DNA of 36,588 nt from an uncultured Phycisphaerae bacterium (GTDB lineage Bacteria > Planctomycetota > Phycisphaerae > UBA1845 > PWPN01). Numbering within the stretch: the stretch's first letter is position 1; each line of letters starts with the position of its first letter. The DNA is taken from NCBI GenBank assembly GCA_938005315.1, contig CALLOB010000027.1:1-36588 (forward strand), read 5' to 3'. Shown piece after piece: positions 6,544 through 15,258 of the stretch. The notes beneath the pieces were generated by a model. The model had not been told where the DNA came from. It did not search any database and saw only the letters and a list, made by a program, of their open reading frames with translations. The position numbers and the translations under genes were made by a program.

Positions 6544-8442
6544 ATGTCGCTGACCAACAGGCAGCTGCTGCGTTGGACGCTGGGCTTTCTGCGGCCGGTG
6601 CGGAAAGTGGCGGTGCTGGCCTGTCTCTATCTGGCATTATGGACGGCCGTGGAGATCGTCACCGTTCGGGTGACCGCCGAAGCAGTCAATCGGATCGAGG
6701 GGCTGCACCCGGATGCCGCCTCGGCGGTGGGGCGGCCGGCGTGGCGGTGGCTGGTCGGTGATGATCCTGCGGCCGCGATGCTGCGCACGACGGTGCTGCT
6801 GCTGGCGGGGTTCACCGTGCTGATGGGCGTGTTGCGCTACCTCCGCGAGGTGGCCAACATGCGTCTCAGCATGGACATGGTCTTTCACATCCGCGAGGCG
6901 GTGTACGACAAGCTCCAGCGGGCGGGGTTCGCCTTTCACGACGCGATCTCAACCGGCGAGCTGATCAACCGGGCGTTGACCGATCTGCAGCACGTCCGGG
7001 CGTTCGTCAACACCGCGCTATTGGTTTCTCTGGAGATCCTCCTGATCGTCGGCGGTTACATCGCCCTGCTGTTGTCGCGTTCGCCGTGGGTCGCGGGGCT
7101 GGCCCTGGCGCCGCTGCCGGTCTGGACGTGGATCATCCTGCGGTTCAGCCGCCGGGCCCAGCCGGCCTCGGAGGCGGTGATGAAGGCCGGCGACCGCGAC
7201 CTGGCCCTGATCACCGAGAACATCGCCGGCGTCCACGTGGTGCGTGCGTTCGCCACCGAGGCGATGGAGATCCGCAAGTACGAGGACAACTGTGAGCGCT
7301 TCTTTGACCGGGTCATGCGGCGGGTGGGGCTGTTCGCGGACTTCGTGCCGGTGATGCGCGGCATCGCCACGGCCTCGCACCTGACGCTGTTCCTGGCCGC
7401 GGGTATTCTGATCATGCGCGGGCGCTTCAACGCCGGCGACATTCTCATGCTCGGGTCGGCGATGGGCGCGATCCTCTCCCGGCTGCAGCAGATCTCGGTG
7501 ATCAACGACCAGTACCAGAACGCGATCGTCTCGGCGCGGCGGCTGCACGAGGTGCTGCACGCCCCGCCGTCGGTGCGGCAGCGTCCGGACGCCCGACCGC
7601 TTCCGGACGGCCCGGCGGACGTGCGTTTCGAGCACGTCACCTTCGGCTACGACCCGGCCCGGCCGGTGCTGCACGACGTCAGCTTTCACGCGCCGGCCGG
7701 GGCCACGGTGGCGGTGGTCGGCCCGACCGGCGCGGGCAAGACCACGCTGGTCAGCCTGCTGGCTCGCTTCTACGATCCGCAGCGCGGGCGCATCCTGGTC
7801 GGAGGCACGGACATCCGCGACGTGACCCTGGAGAGCCTGCGTCGCCGCGTCGCGTATGTGTTCCAGGAGACCTACCTGTTCAGCGACACGGTGGAGGCCA
7901 ACATCGCCTACGGGCGTCCGGCGGCGCGCGGCGGTCCGGTGGAGGCCGCCGCCCGGCTCGCCCAGGCCCACGAGTTCATCGCGGCGCTGCCCAAAGGCTA
8001 CCTCACGGCGGTGGGCGAACGGGGCACCACGCTTTCCGGCGGCCAGCGGCAGCGGCTGGCCATCGCCCGGGCGATCGCCGCCGACCCGCGGATCCTGGTG
8101 CTCGACGACGCGACCGCGGCGGTGGACTCCGAGACCGAGCAGGCGATCCACCGGGCCATGCAGCTGGTCATGCGGCACTGCACGGCCTTCATCATCGCGC
8201 ACCGGATCAGCACGGTGCGGAACGCCGACCTGGTGCTGGTGCTGGAAGGCGGACGGATCGTGGAGGCCGGCACGCACACGGAGCTTCTGGCCCGCGGCGG
8301 GCACTATCGCCGGATTGTGGACCTGCAGCTCCGCGGCGATGACGAGCCCGAAGATCGCCGGTCGCACATGGACCGCATGACCGACCTGGAGCGCCGCCGT
8401 CCGGCGCCGGTGCCGCTGGAGAACCCCCCGGATGAGCCCTGA
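6544..8442 (+). CDS. Heterodimeric ABC exporter subunit A (degenerate Walker B)
   Basis: Half-transporter of the type I ABC exporter family: six transmembrane helices (about residues 10-330), then one nucleotide-binding domain. Walker A is GPTGAGKTT (from residue 393), the Q-loop segment is YVFQETYLFSDT, the signature is a consensus LSGGQRQR (residue 497), and the Walker B region is ILVLDDATAAVD. Residue 522 is Asp where the catalytic Glu normally stands. The switch histidine is in IIAHRIST. The frame opens at 6418, but I take ATG 6544, which begins MSLTNRQLLRW just before the first helix; no strong Shine-Dalgarno site decides this. The last 11 bp overlap the partner subunit. It is probably a lipid, peptide or drug exporter; the substrate is unknown. 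Confidence 0.9.
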   Translation: MSLTNRQLLRWTLGFLRPVRKVAVLACLYLALWTAVEIVTVRVTAEAVNRIEGLHPDAASAVGRPAWRWLVGDDPAAAMLRTTVLLLAGFTVLMGVLRYLREVANMRLSMDMVFHIREAVYDKLQRAGFAFHDAISTGELINRALTDLQHVRAFVNTALLVSLEILLIVGGYIALLLSRSPWVAGLALAPLPVWTWIILRFSRRAQPASEAVMKAGDRDLALITENIAGVHVVRAFATEAMEIRKYEDNCERFFDRVMRRVGLFADFVPVMRGIATASHLTLFLAAGILIMRGRFNAGDILMLGSAMGAILSRLQQISVINDQYQNAIVSARRLHEVLHAPPSVRQRPDARPLPDGPADVRFEHVTFGYDPARPVLHDVSFHAPAGATVAVVGPTGAGKTTLVSLLARFYDPQRGRILVGGTDIRDVTLESLRRRVAYVFQETYLFSDTVEANIAYGRPAARGGPVEAAARLAQAHEFIAALPKGYLTAVGERGTTLSGGQRQRLAIARAIAADPRILVLDDATAAVDSETEQAIHRAMQLVMRHCTAFIIAHRISTVRNADLVLVLEGGRIVEAGTHTELLARGGHYRRIVDLQLRGDDEPEDRRSHMDRMTDLERRRPAPVPLENPPDEP

Positions 8443-10351
8443 GCCCGACGCGCCCGCGCCCGCACCCGCCGCCCGACGGTGGTTCGACCGCTTGCGCGGC
8501 CGCCGTGGGAGCCCCGCGGCCTGCGAGCTGTCGGTGGCCACGGAGGAGGGCGAACCGCGCTACCGCCCCATCGACCGGCGGATGGTCCTGCGGCTGGCCG
8601 GCCGGCTGAAGCCCTATTGGCGGCGTTACGCCCTCGGGCTGGTCCTGGGGCTGCTGATGATCGTCCTAGAAATGCTGGGGCCGACGTTCATGGGGGCGAT
8701 CATCAACCTCGCCTCCGGCTACGCCGCCGGCACCCTGCGGCCGATGCCCTCCGAGCAGGCCGCCATCGCCCGGCTCGCCGGGCTGGTGGGGCTGTGGGGC
8801 CTGGCCCTGGCCGCGGCGCTGCTCATCCAGCGCTGGACCATCCTGATCATGGTCGATGCCGGCGAACGGGTGCAGTTCGACCTCCGCCGCGAGCTGTTCG
8901 CTCATCTCCAGCGGCTCTCGATGAGCTTCTACGACCGCACCCGGCTGGGCCGGATCATCAGCCGCTGCACCAGCGACGTGAACAGCCTGCGCGAGGTCAA
9001 CGTCTGGGGCATCGACCTGGTGCTCAAGAACGCCCTGGTGACCGTGGTGGCCGCCGGGATGCTCTACCGCACCGAGCCGCGGCTGTTCCTCTCGGTGGTC
9101 TGGCTGGCCCCGGTGCTGTTCGTGCTCAACCGGACCTACCGCCGCAAGGCCGCGGTGCTCCAGCAGCAGGTTCGCGAGGGCTTCACCCGCGTCAGCACCA
9201 ACCTGGCCGAAAACATCACCGGCGTGCGGGTCGTCACCGCCTTCGACCGCCAGGTGTGGAATCTGGGAGTGTTCAACAGCCTCCAGCAGCGCAATACCGC
9301 CAACAACCTCCAGGCCGCCCGTCTGACCGGCGTCTACCAGCCGCTGCTGAGCCTGGTGGGCTTCGCCGGCCGGGCGATCATCCTGCTGTACGGCGGCTAT
9401 CTCGTGGCCGCGGGACGGATCGACCGCTCCATCGGCGTCGGCTCGGTGGTGGCGGCCTTCCTCTACTGGGACTGGTTCATGGTGCCGGTGGTCAACTTCG
9501 GCAACTTCTACGGCCAGCTCATGATGGCCATGGCCGGCGCCGAGCGGATCTTCTCGCTGCTGGACACCGAGCCGGAGGTCCGCGACCTGCCCGATGCCCG
9601 GCCGCTGGCGCCGGTCCGCGGGCACGTGCGCTTCGAGCACGTCACGTTCGGCTACGACCCGGCCCGGCCGGTGCTGCACGACATCGACTTCGAGGCCCGG
9701 CCCGGGCAGATGGTCGCCCTCGTGGGCCCCACCGGCAGCGGCAAGAGCAGCATCATCTCGCTGATCGCCCGCTTCTATCAGCCGCAGCGGGGGCGGGTGC
9801 TGATCGACGGCCACGACATCCGCGAGGTGACCGCCGAATCGCTGCACCGCCAGACCGGCCTGGTGCTGCAGAGCAACTACCTGTTCAGCGGCACGGTGAT
9901 GGACAACATCCGCTACGTCCGGCCGCAGGCCACCGACGAGCAGATCGCGCAGGCGGCGCGGGACCTGGGCACCTACGAGGCGATCATGTCGCTCAAGGAA
10001 GGATTCCACACGCCCGTGGGCGAGCGCGGGGCGAACCTCTCGCTGGGCCAGCGGCAGCTGGTATGCTTCACCCGGGCTTTCGTGGCCGACCCGCGCATTT
10101 TCCTGCTGGATGAGGCCACCAGCGCCATCGACACCGCCACCGAGCAGGTCGTGCAGCGCTCGCTGGAGCGGCTGCTGCACGGCCGGACGACGTTCGTGGT
10201 CGCCCACCGGCTCAGCACCATCCAGCGGGCGGACCTCATCCTGGTCATCGAGGCCGGCCGGATCATCGAACGCGGCACCCACTGGGAGCTGCTGGAGCTG
10301 GCCGGCCGGTACGCCGAACTCTACCAGCAGTTCGCCCGCGCGATCGACTGA
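8432..10351 (+). CDS. Heterodimeric ABC exporter subunit B (canonical Walker B, LSLGQ signature)
   Basis: The second half-transporter is 639 residues long, with six membrane helices (about residues 65-365) after a basic N-terminus, then a nucleotide-binding domain. Walker A is GPTGSGKSS (residue 432), the Q-loop segment is LVLQSNYLFSGT, the signature is altered to LSLGQRQ (residue 536), and Walker B is intact as IFLLDEATSAID with catalytic E561. The switch histidine is in VVAHRLST. Its ATG lies inside the upstream gene (11-bp overlap), indicating translational coupling. The altered signature here and the missing Glu in the partner would fall in the same composite ATP site. This matches the asymmetric design known for TM287/288- and BmrCD-type exporters. 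Confidence 0.92.
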   Translation: MSPEPDAPAPAPAARRWFDRLRGRRGSPAACELSVATEEGEPRYRPIDRRMVLRLAGRLKPYWRRYALGLVLGLLMIVLEMLGPTFMGAIINLASGYAAGTLRPMPSEQAAIARLAGLVGLWGLALAAALLIQRWTILIMVDAGERVQFDLRRELFAHLQRLSMSFYDRTRLGRIISRCTSDVNSLREVNVWGIDLVLKNALVTVVAAGMLYRTEPRLFLSVVWLAPVLFVLNRTYRRKAAVLQQQVREGFTRVSTNLAENITGVRVVTAFDRQVWNLGVFNSLQQRNTANNLQAARLTGVYQPLLSLVGFAGRAIILLYGGYLVAAGRIDRSIGVGSVVAAFLYWDWFMVPVVNFGNFYGQLMMAMAGAERIFSLLDTEPEVRDLPDARPLAPVRGHVRFEHVTFGYDPARPVLHDIDFEARPGQMVALVGPTGSGKSSIISLIARFYQPQRGRVLIDGHDIREVTAESLHRQTGLVLQSNYLFSGTVMDNIRYVRPQATDEQIAQAARDLGTYEAIMSLKEGFHTPVGERGANLSLGQRQLVCFTRAFVADPRIFLLDEATSAIDTATEQVVQRSLERLLHGRTTFVVAHRLSTIQRADLILVIEAGRIIERGTHWELLELAGRYAELYQQFARAID

Positions 10352-10430
10352 GTCGACGGCCTCTTCCGGCGATTCCGGCGTTTCACACCTTCCCCGCCCG
10401 ACGCCTCCGGCGCACCGTCGCCGGCGGCGG

Positions 10431-11837
10431 TCAGAGCCATTCGGTGTGGAAGATGCCCGGCCTGTCCACGCGCTCGTAGGTGTGGGCCCCGAAGTAGTCG
10501 CGCTGGGCCTGCAGCAGATTGGCCGGAAGCCGGGCGCTGCGGTAGCTGTCGTAGTAGGCCAGCGCCGAGGAGAACGCCGGCACCGGGATGCCGGTCTCGG
10601 CGGCCGTGGCCACCACCCGGCGCCAGTTGGCCTGCGTGCGGTCGATGATGTCCTTGAAATACGGATCCAGCAGCAGGTTGGCCAGCCGCGGGTTGCGGTC
10701 GTAGGCCTCCTTGATGCGGTTGAGGAAGTGGGCCCGGATGATGCAGCCGCCGCGCCAGATCATCGCGATCCGGCCGTAATCGAGGTCCCACTTGTACTCC
10801 TCGCCGGCGGCGCGCATCAGCTGAAAGCCCTGGGCGTACGAACAGATCTTGGAGGCGTACAGGGCATCGTGGATCGCACGGATGAACTCCCTGCGGTCCC
10901 CCTGGAAGCGGCCGGTCGGCCCGGAGAGCTGCGCCGAGGCCGCGACGCGCTCGTCCTTGATCGCCGAAATGCAGCGGGCGAACACCGCCTCGGCGATCGT
11001 CGGGGCCGGCACGCCGAGGTCCAGGGCCGAGACGCTGGTCCACTTGCCGGTGCCCTTCTGGCCGGCGCGGTCGAGGATGACATCGACCATCGGTTTGCCG
11101 GTGTCCGGGTCGGTGCGGGCGAAGATGTCGCGGGTGATCTCGATGAGGTAGCTGTTGAGGTCCCCGGCGTTCCATTCGGCGAAGACCTGATGCAGCTCGG
11201 CGGCCGACAGGCCCAGCACCCGGTGCAGGATGTCGTAGGCCTCGCAGATCATCTGCATGTCGCCGTACTCGATGCCGTTGTGCACCATCTTGACGTAGTG
11301 GCCGGCGCCGTCCGGGCCGATGTACGTGCAGCAGGGCTGGCCGTCGACCCTGGCGGCGATGGCCTCGAACACCGGGGCGATCAGGGCATAGGCCTCGCGC
11401 TGCCCGCCGGGCATGATGCTGGGGCCCTTGAGGGCGCCCTCCTCCCCGCCGGACACGCCGGTGCCGATGAACAGCAGTCCTCTGGCGGCCAGCTCGCGGC
11501 TGCGGCGGATGGTGTCGGGAAAATGGCTGTTGCCGCCGTCGATGATCAGGTCGCCCTTGTCCAGAAGCGGAATGAGCTGGTTGATGAAGTCGTCCACCGG
11601 CGCGCCGGCCTTGACCATCAGAATGATCCGGCGGGGCTTCTCGAGCGAGTCGACGAACTCCTTCAGCGTGCGGGCCCCGAAGAAGCGCCTGCCTCTGGCC
11701 CGGCCGTTGATCAGGGCCTCGGTCTTCTCGGTCGTGCGGTTGAAAACCGCGATCGAGTAGCCCCGGCTCTCGATGTTCAAGGCCAGGTTCTCTCCCATGA
11801 CCGCCAGCCCGATCAGGCCCACATTCTGTCCGGACAT
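10431..11837 (-). CDS. gnd: 6-phosphogluconate dehydrogenase, decarboxylating
   Basis: Gnd oxidatively decarboxylates 6-phosphogluconate to ribulose 5-phosphate with NADP+ in the pentose phosphate pathway. With the ATG at 11837 the protein is 468 residues, a typical length for the long form. The N-terminal Rossmann motif is [17 protein letters not shown], the active-site region is [20 protein letters not shown], and the substrate-site block is [21 protein letters not shown]. The C-terminal tail ends [10 protein letters not shown]. The open frame extends to 12194, but the extra part is low-complexity and lies upstream of a plausible promoter. GGAGG ten bases before ATG 11837 and the [10 protein letters not shown] start fit the family. 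It stands alone, convergent with the ABC exporter. Confidence 0.95.
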   Translation of the reverse strand: MSGQNVGLIGLAVMGENLALNIESRGYSIAVFNRTTEKTEALINGRARGRRFFGARTLKEFVDSLEKPRRIILMVKAGAPVDDFINQLIPLLDKGDLIIDGGNSHFPDTIRRSRELAARGLLFIGTGVSGGEEGALKGPSIMPGGQREAYALIAPVFEAIAARVDGQPCCTYIGPDGAGHYVKMVHNGIEYGDMQMICEAYDILHRVLGLSAAELHQVFAEWNAGDLNSYLIEITRDIFARTDPDTGKPMVDVILDRAGQKGTGKWTSVSALDLGVPAPTIAEAVFARCISAIKDERVAASAQLSGPTGRFQGDRREFIRAIHDALYASKICSYAQGFQLMRAAGEEYKWDLDYGRIAMIWRGGCIIRAHFLNRIKEAYDRNPRLANLLLDPYFKDIIDRTQANWRRVVATAAETGIPVPAFSSALAYYDSYRSARLPANLLQAQRDYFGAHTYERVDRPGIFHTEWL

Positions 11838-11917
11838 CGGATTGCCGCCTCCGCGATGAAGGAAAACGTCTCCGCAGCCGCCGAACCGCGCCGGCGGCTC
11901 TCCCCGCAGGAGCGGCC

Positions 11918-11945
11918 ATTGTAGGCGCCCGGTTCCGGGCCGCAA
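11918..11945 (-). promoter_or_regulatory. Candidate promoter for gnd
   Basis: On the minus strand TTGCGG (11945-11940) and TACAAT (11923-11918) are 16 bp apart. The spacer contains the palindrome CCCGG-AA-CCGGG. The predicted start near 11911 leaves about 74 nt of leader. The rest of 11838-12232, between the divergent gnd and prepilin genes, shows nothing else I can name. Confidence 0.4.
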
Positions 11946-12232
11946 GGCACGGTTTCGTCCGGACGGTTTCCGGCGGGGCGGCCCGGCCCCCCGGGGCCGG
12001 GAGCATCCGCCAGGGCCGCAGACCGGCGATTTGCCCGGGCAGGCGGACGGGCATAAACTCCAGACGGGCCTGAAGCGACACGCGGACTCCGGCGTGCCGC
12101 CGGTCGGAACACAGGAACCGAAACAGCCGTTCGCCGGCGGCGCAGGGTTTCGCCGTCCCGGGGGAGAGGCCGGGTTCATGTCGCCGCATGCCATGTCCGC
12201 TCCGCCTCAGCCCGGCGGTCGAGGAGGTTCGC

Positions 12233-13381
12233 ATGCCGCCCCGGCGTCCGACACGCAGGCGCATCGGCCGGCTGTCCCGGCTCCGCACGGCCGGGTGCGC
12301 CTCTTCCCGAAACGGGTTTTTCAGGAACACTTTCAAGCCATTGTGGCGCGAGCTGCCTGACCCCCGTCCGTCGCCTCACGCGTTCACGCTGATCGAAGTG
12401 CTGGTAGTCGTGGCGATCATCGCCCTGCTGGCCGCCATCCTGCTGCCGGCACTGCGGGAATCGCGCAACCAGGCCCAAGCCACGGTGTGCGGCAGCAACC
12501 TCAGGCAGGCCGTGGCCGGCACGCTGATCCACCGGCTGGAGCAGGGCATGCGCCGCGAGCGGGTGAGCACCAACTTCGGCTGGGCGGTGCCCTCCTTCCG
12601 GGTGAACAAGGAGTGCAAAGAGATCTTCAACTGTCCGGCCGACCCGCGCCCCCGGCCGACGCCGGCGCTGCAGGCGGAGATCTACGAGGGCTCGACCTTC
12701 CGCGGACTGACCTCCTCCGACGGGGTCTTCAACCGCGTGTTCGAGGAGGCCGGCGAGTGGAACCTGGACATCCAGGACACCGTCGACCAGCGGGGCTTCG
12801 GGCGCGACTCGGGCACGAACGACCGCGACCTGCTGTTGTCGTTCAAGGCCGTCGCCGGCCAGGACAACGCCACCGTGGGGGTCAAGCTGGTGGAGTCCGC
12901 CTGGGACTTCAAGGTCCGCGACCACCGCGGGAAGATGCTCTGGCCCAACGCCAAGAGCGCCACCGGACAGCACACCGTGCCGCTGCTGTGGATGAGCTAC
13001 GGGGCCAACGCCCCGGCCGGCCTGCTGAACGTCAAGGGCAACCCGATTCTCGTGGCCGAGCACTCCAAGCCCGGCATCTTCCCGGAGAGTTACGCCGGCA
13101 AGGGGGCCTACGGCGGCGGGCAGCCGAACGACAACCTGCCGCAGACGCTCCGCTACCGGCACGGCCCCAGGCTGTCCGACAGCCGCTTCAAGGATCCCAA
13201 CGACAGGACCTACGTCGCCCGGGAGCGCATGAACGTCGGCTTCCTCGACGGCAGCGTCTCGCGCCTTTCTTACCTCCAGATGACGCGGAAGGATGTTCCG
13301 CAGGTGATCAGCGGCGAGCTGCAGTGGCACCGGGCCCTCTGGCTGGGCAACCGGCGCGGCGGCGAATCGCGGTTCGACTGA
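12233..13381 (+). CDS. Type II secretion prepilin-like protein, DUF1559/H-X9-DG type
   Basis: A 382-residue protein with a type IV prepilin-like N-terminal signal: after a long basic leader of about 43 residues comes AFTLIEVLVVVAIIALLAAILLP, followed by the Asn/Gln-rich start of the pseudopilin helix. The rest resembles planctomycete prepilin-processing-associated proteins, with a C-terminal MNVGFLDGSVSRL segment in place of the usual NVLFxDGHV block. Residue -1 of the cleavage site is Ala instead of Gly, and the His expected ten residues before the DG is Ala. GAGGAGG at 12221-12227 with five-base spacing fixes the ATG at 12233. Planctomycetes carry many such proteins, and their role is largely unknown. 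Envelope-anchored export is likely. Confidence 0.8.
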   Translation: MPPRRPTRRRIGRLSRLRTAGCASSRNGFFRNTFKPLWRELPDPRPSPHAFTLIEVLVVVAIIALLAAILLPALRESRNQAQATVCGSNLRQAVAGTLIHRLEQGMRRERVSTNFGWAVPSFRVNKECKEIFNCPADPRPRPTPALQAEIYEGSTFRGLTSSDGVFNRVFEEAGEWNLDIQDTVDQRGFGRDSGTNDRDLLLSFKAVAGQDNATVGVKLVESAWDFKVRDHRGKMLWPNAKSATGQHTVPLLWMSYGANAPAGLLNVKGNPILVAEHSKPGIFPESYAGKGAYGGGQPNDNLPQTLRYRHGPRLSDSRFKDPNDRTYVARERMNVGFLDGSVSRLSYLQMTRKDVPQVISGELQWHRALWLGNRRGGESRFD

Positions 13382-13473
13382 CAGTCCTCCCCGGGGTGCC
13401 GGTCGGGCCGTACCGCCTGTGCGGGCGTCTGGCCGGAAGGATCGGGGATGGTCGCGGCGGGACCGGGCGTCAC

Positions 13474-13581
13474 AGCGACGCAACATCGACAAACCGGCCG
13501 GTCGAGGCACTCTCCTTCTCGGCCAGGGCGACGGCCACGGCGTCGCGGCTGTCGCGCGGCGTGCTGACGGTCGGCGGCTCT
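13474..13581 (-). pseudogene. Possible 3' remnant of an oxidoreductase gene
   Basis: Just after tadA on the same strand, one frame reads PPTVSTPRDSRDAVAVALAE followed by KESASTGRFVDVASL and a stop (TGA, about 13470-13475). Codons are strongly biased to G/C at the third position, as in neighbouring genes. The text looks like the C-terminal tail of a Gfo/Idh/MocA-family dehydrogenase (DAVxVALAExxSAxTGRxV). No start or upstream domain exists, because the frame runs into tadA. It may be a decayed gene end; the resemblance is from memory and short. Confidence 0.3.
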
Positions 13582-14086
13582 ACTTCTCTCCGGCCGCCCG
13601 TCGCCGGGCGAAGAACTCCCGCAGCAGACCCGCGCAGGCCTCGCCCATCACTCCGCCGGTGACCTCCAGCCGGTGGTTGAGGCGATCGCTGCGCACCAGG
13701 TCGAACACCGACCCGCACGCCCCGGCCTTGGGATCCTCGGCGCCGAACACCAGCCGCTTGACGCGGGCCAGGACCAGGGCTCCGGCGCACATCGCGCAGG
13801 GCTCCAGCGTCACATAGACGGTGCAGCCTTCCAGCCGCCAGCTGTGCATTTCCGCGGCCGCGGCGGTCAGGGCGATGATCTCGGCATGAGCCGTGGGATC
13901 CTGGAGCTTCTCGCGCTGGTTGCGGCCTCGACCGATGACACGCCCGCCGCTGACCACCACCGCCCCGACGGGCACATCTTCGGACTCCAGGGCGGCCTCG
14001 GCCTCGCGCAGGGCCTCGCCCATCAGCCGTTCGTCCTCCTGCCGGTTCGTGCCGGGAAGATCCACGGGTTGTTTACCTTCGCACAT
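13580..14086 (-). CDS. tadA: tRNA adenosine(34) deaminase TadA
   Basis: TadA deaminates A34 to inosine in the anticodon wobble position of tRNA-Arg(ACG), and is essential in most bacteria. Zinc-binding and catalytic motifs are present: HAE at residues 67-69 (zinc His67, proton-shuttle Glu69) and PCAMC at 96-100 (zinc Cys97 and Cys100). The downstream ARVKRLVFGAEDPKAGACGS is typical of the family and distinguishes it from cytidine or guanine deaminases. With ATG 14086 it has 168 residues, including about 20 extra N-terminal residues; the start is not supported by a strong Shine-Dalgarno site. It is a single gene, divergent from aat. Confidence 0.92.
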   Translation of the reverse strand: MCEGKQPVDLPGTNRQEDERLMGEALREAEAALESEDVPVGAVVVSGGRVIGRGRNQREKLQDPTAHAEIIALTAAAAEMHSWRLEGCTVYVTLEPCAMCAGALVLARVKRLVFGAEDPKAGACGSVFDLVRSDRLNHRLEVTGGVMGEACAGLLREFFARRRAAGEK

Positions 14087-14621
14087 CCGACCGCCGATCA
14101 CGCCGCAGTCGGTGCCGCGGGTCACAGCAGCGGGTCCTTGGCCCGGGAAACCGGCGGCTGTCCACACGGCCCGGCCGGCGGGGGCGCCGGCGGCTACATC
14201 GCATGTCCGAATCGGCCGGCCGACCGACCGCTGCCCGCTGCGGCACTTCGAATCCGCGAAGGCGAAAATCGGCCTGACACCTCCGGACGATCGACACCAT
14301 TCGCGGTCGCGGGGGGAGAATCATCCGACATCTTCACCTTGTTCGGGCCCATGACCGGTTTTTCATGGTATCGCCGTTGGCGATCCGCGCGAAGGCGGCG
14401 TTTTCTCCGCGTCGTCGGCGGCAGGATGGACCGGGTTTCCGGCCGCAGGCATCCTGAACGGATGAGGAACGCCGGCGCCTCCGCCGGGCAGCGCCGCTGC
14501 CCGCCGGAAGGCTCGTCACAGCGGATGACCGGAGGGCGCCCCGGGCGGTAGAATGGCCGATGGGGTATGCGGGCCCGACAGTGGTCGCGGGCTCAGACGG
14601 TTCGACCGGGGATATCCAGCG
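14087..14621. other. Divergent intergenic region, 535 bp, no gene recognised
   Basis: This region separates tadA (minus) and aat (plus). I find no protein with family features and no tRNA, 4.5S RNA or RNase P signature. Small palindromes occur, for example ATCGCCGTTGGCGAT near 14371-14385. The aat promoter candidate at 14525-14554 is the only annotated signal. Confidence 0.5.
14525..14554 (+). promoter_or_regulatory. Candidate promoter for the aat-maf cluster
   Basis: ATGACC (14525-14530) and TAGAAT (14549-14554) are 18 bp apart, matching consensus at 4/6 and 5/6. Transcription would begin near 14561, giving about 60 nt of leader before the aat ATG. It could drive the whole run to the second TPR gene. 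Confidence 0.45.
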
Positions 14622-15230
14622 ATGAGCGGGCGAAGGCGCGATGATGCGGACCCGCCGCTGACGCCGGAACTGCTGGTTCGGGCCTATGCGGCCGGGGCTT
14701 TCCCGATGGATGTGCAGGGCCGGATCCGCTGGTTCAGCCCCGATCCGCGGGCGATCATCCCGCTGGAGGATTTCCACGCCTCCCGCACGCTCATGCAGCT
14801 GTACCGCTCGGGCCGCTTCGAGATCCGCATGAACACCCGTTTCCGGGAGGTCATGGAGGCTTGCGCCGACCGTCCCGAGGGCACCTGGATCTCCGCCGAG
14901 ATCATCGAGGCGTATGTCGAGCTGCACCGGCTGGGCTTGGCCCATTCGGTCGAAGCCTGGCGCGACGGCGAGCTGGCCGGCGGGCTGTACGGCGTCGCCC
15001 TGCGCGGGGCGTTCTTCGGCGAGTCGATGTTTCACCGCCGCACCGACGCCTCCAAGGTCGCCCTGGTGGCCCTGGTCGAGCGGATGCGGCATCGCGGACT
15101 GACGCTCCTGGATGTACAATTCCTCACGCCGCACCTGCAGCGGTTCGGGGCCCGGGAGATTCCCCGGAGCACCTACCTCCGGCGGCTGCAGGCCGCGTTG
15201 CGGCGCGAGGTCGATCTGATCGGCGACTGA
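14622..15230 (+). CDS. aat: Leucyl/phenylalanyl-tRNA--protein transferase
   Basis: Aat transfers Leu or Phe from aminoacyl-tRNA to proteins with N-terminal Arg or Lys, creating destabilising N-termini for the ClpS/ClpAP N-degron pathway. Family blocks are all visible: LTPELLVRAYAAGAFPM, IRWFSPDPRAIIPL, TWISAEIIEAYVELHRLGLAHSVEAW, LAGGLYGVALRGAFFGESMF and LLDVQFLTPHLQRFGAREIPR. Length from ATG 14622 is 202 residues; the upstream ATG at 14553 overlaps a -10-like element and adds nothing family-like. It is followed 28 bp later by the Maf/DUF115 gene, with which it has no obvious functional link. No ClpS or ClpA gene is in the window. Confidence 0.93.
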   Translation: MSGRRRDDADPPLTPELLVRAYAAGAFPMDVQGRIRWFSPDPRAIIPLEDFHASRTLMQLYRSGRFEIRMNTRFREVMEACADRPEGTWISAEIIEAYVELHRLGLAHSVEAWRDGELAGGLYGVALRGAFFGESMFHRRTDASKVALVALVERMRHRGLTLLDVQFLTPHLQRFGAREIPRSTYLRRLQAALRREVDLIGD

Positions 15231-15258
15231 GGCCGACGGATCGGCGCATGGAGCCGTC

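Noticed and set aside
10321..12336. Long minus-strand frame of 671 codons over gnd
   Set aside because: Arg/Pro/Gly-rich shadow of the gnd frame; gnd itself has every family motif.
14087..14550. Searched for SRP, RNase P or tmRNA in the tadA-aat gap
   Set aside because: None of the conserved cores (GGAAGNAGCA-type loop, P4 helix, tag frame) is present.
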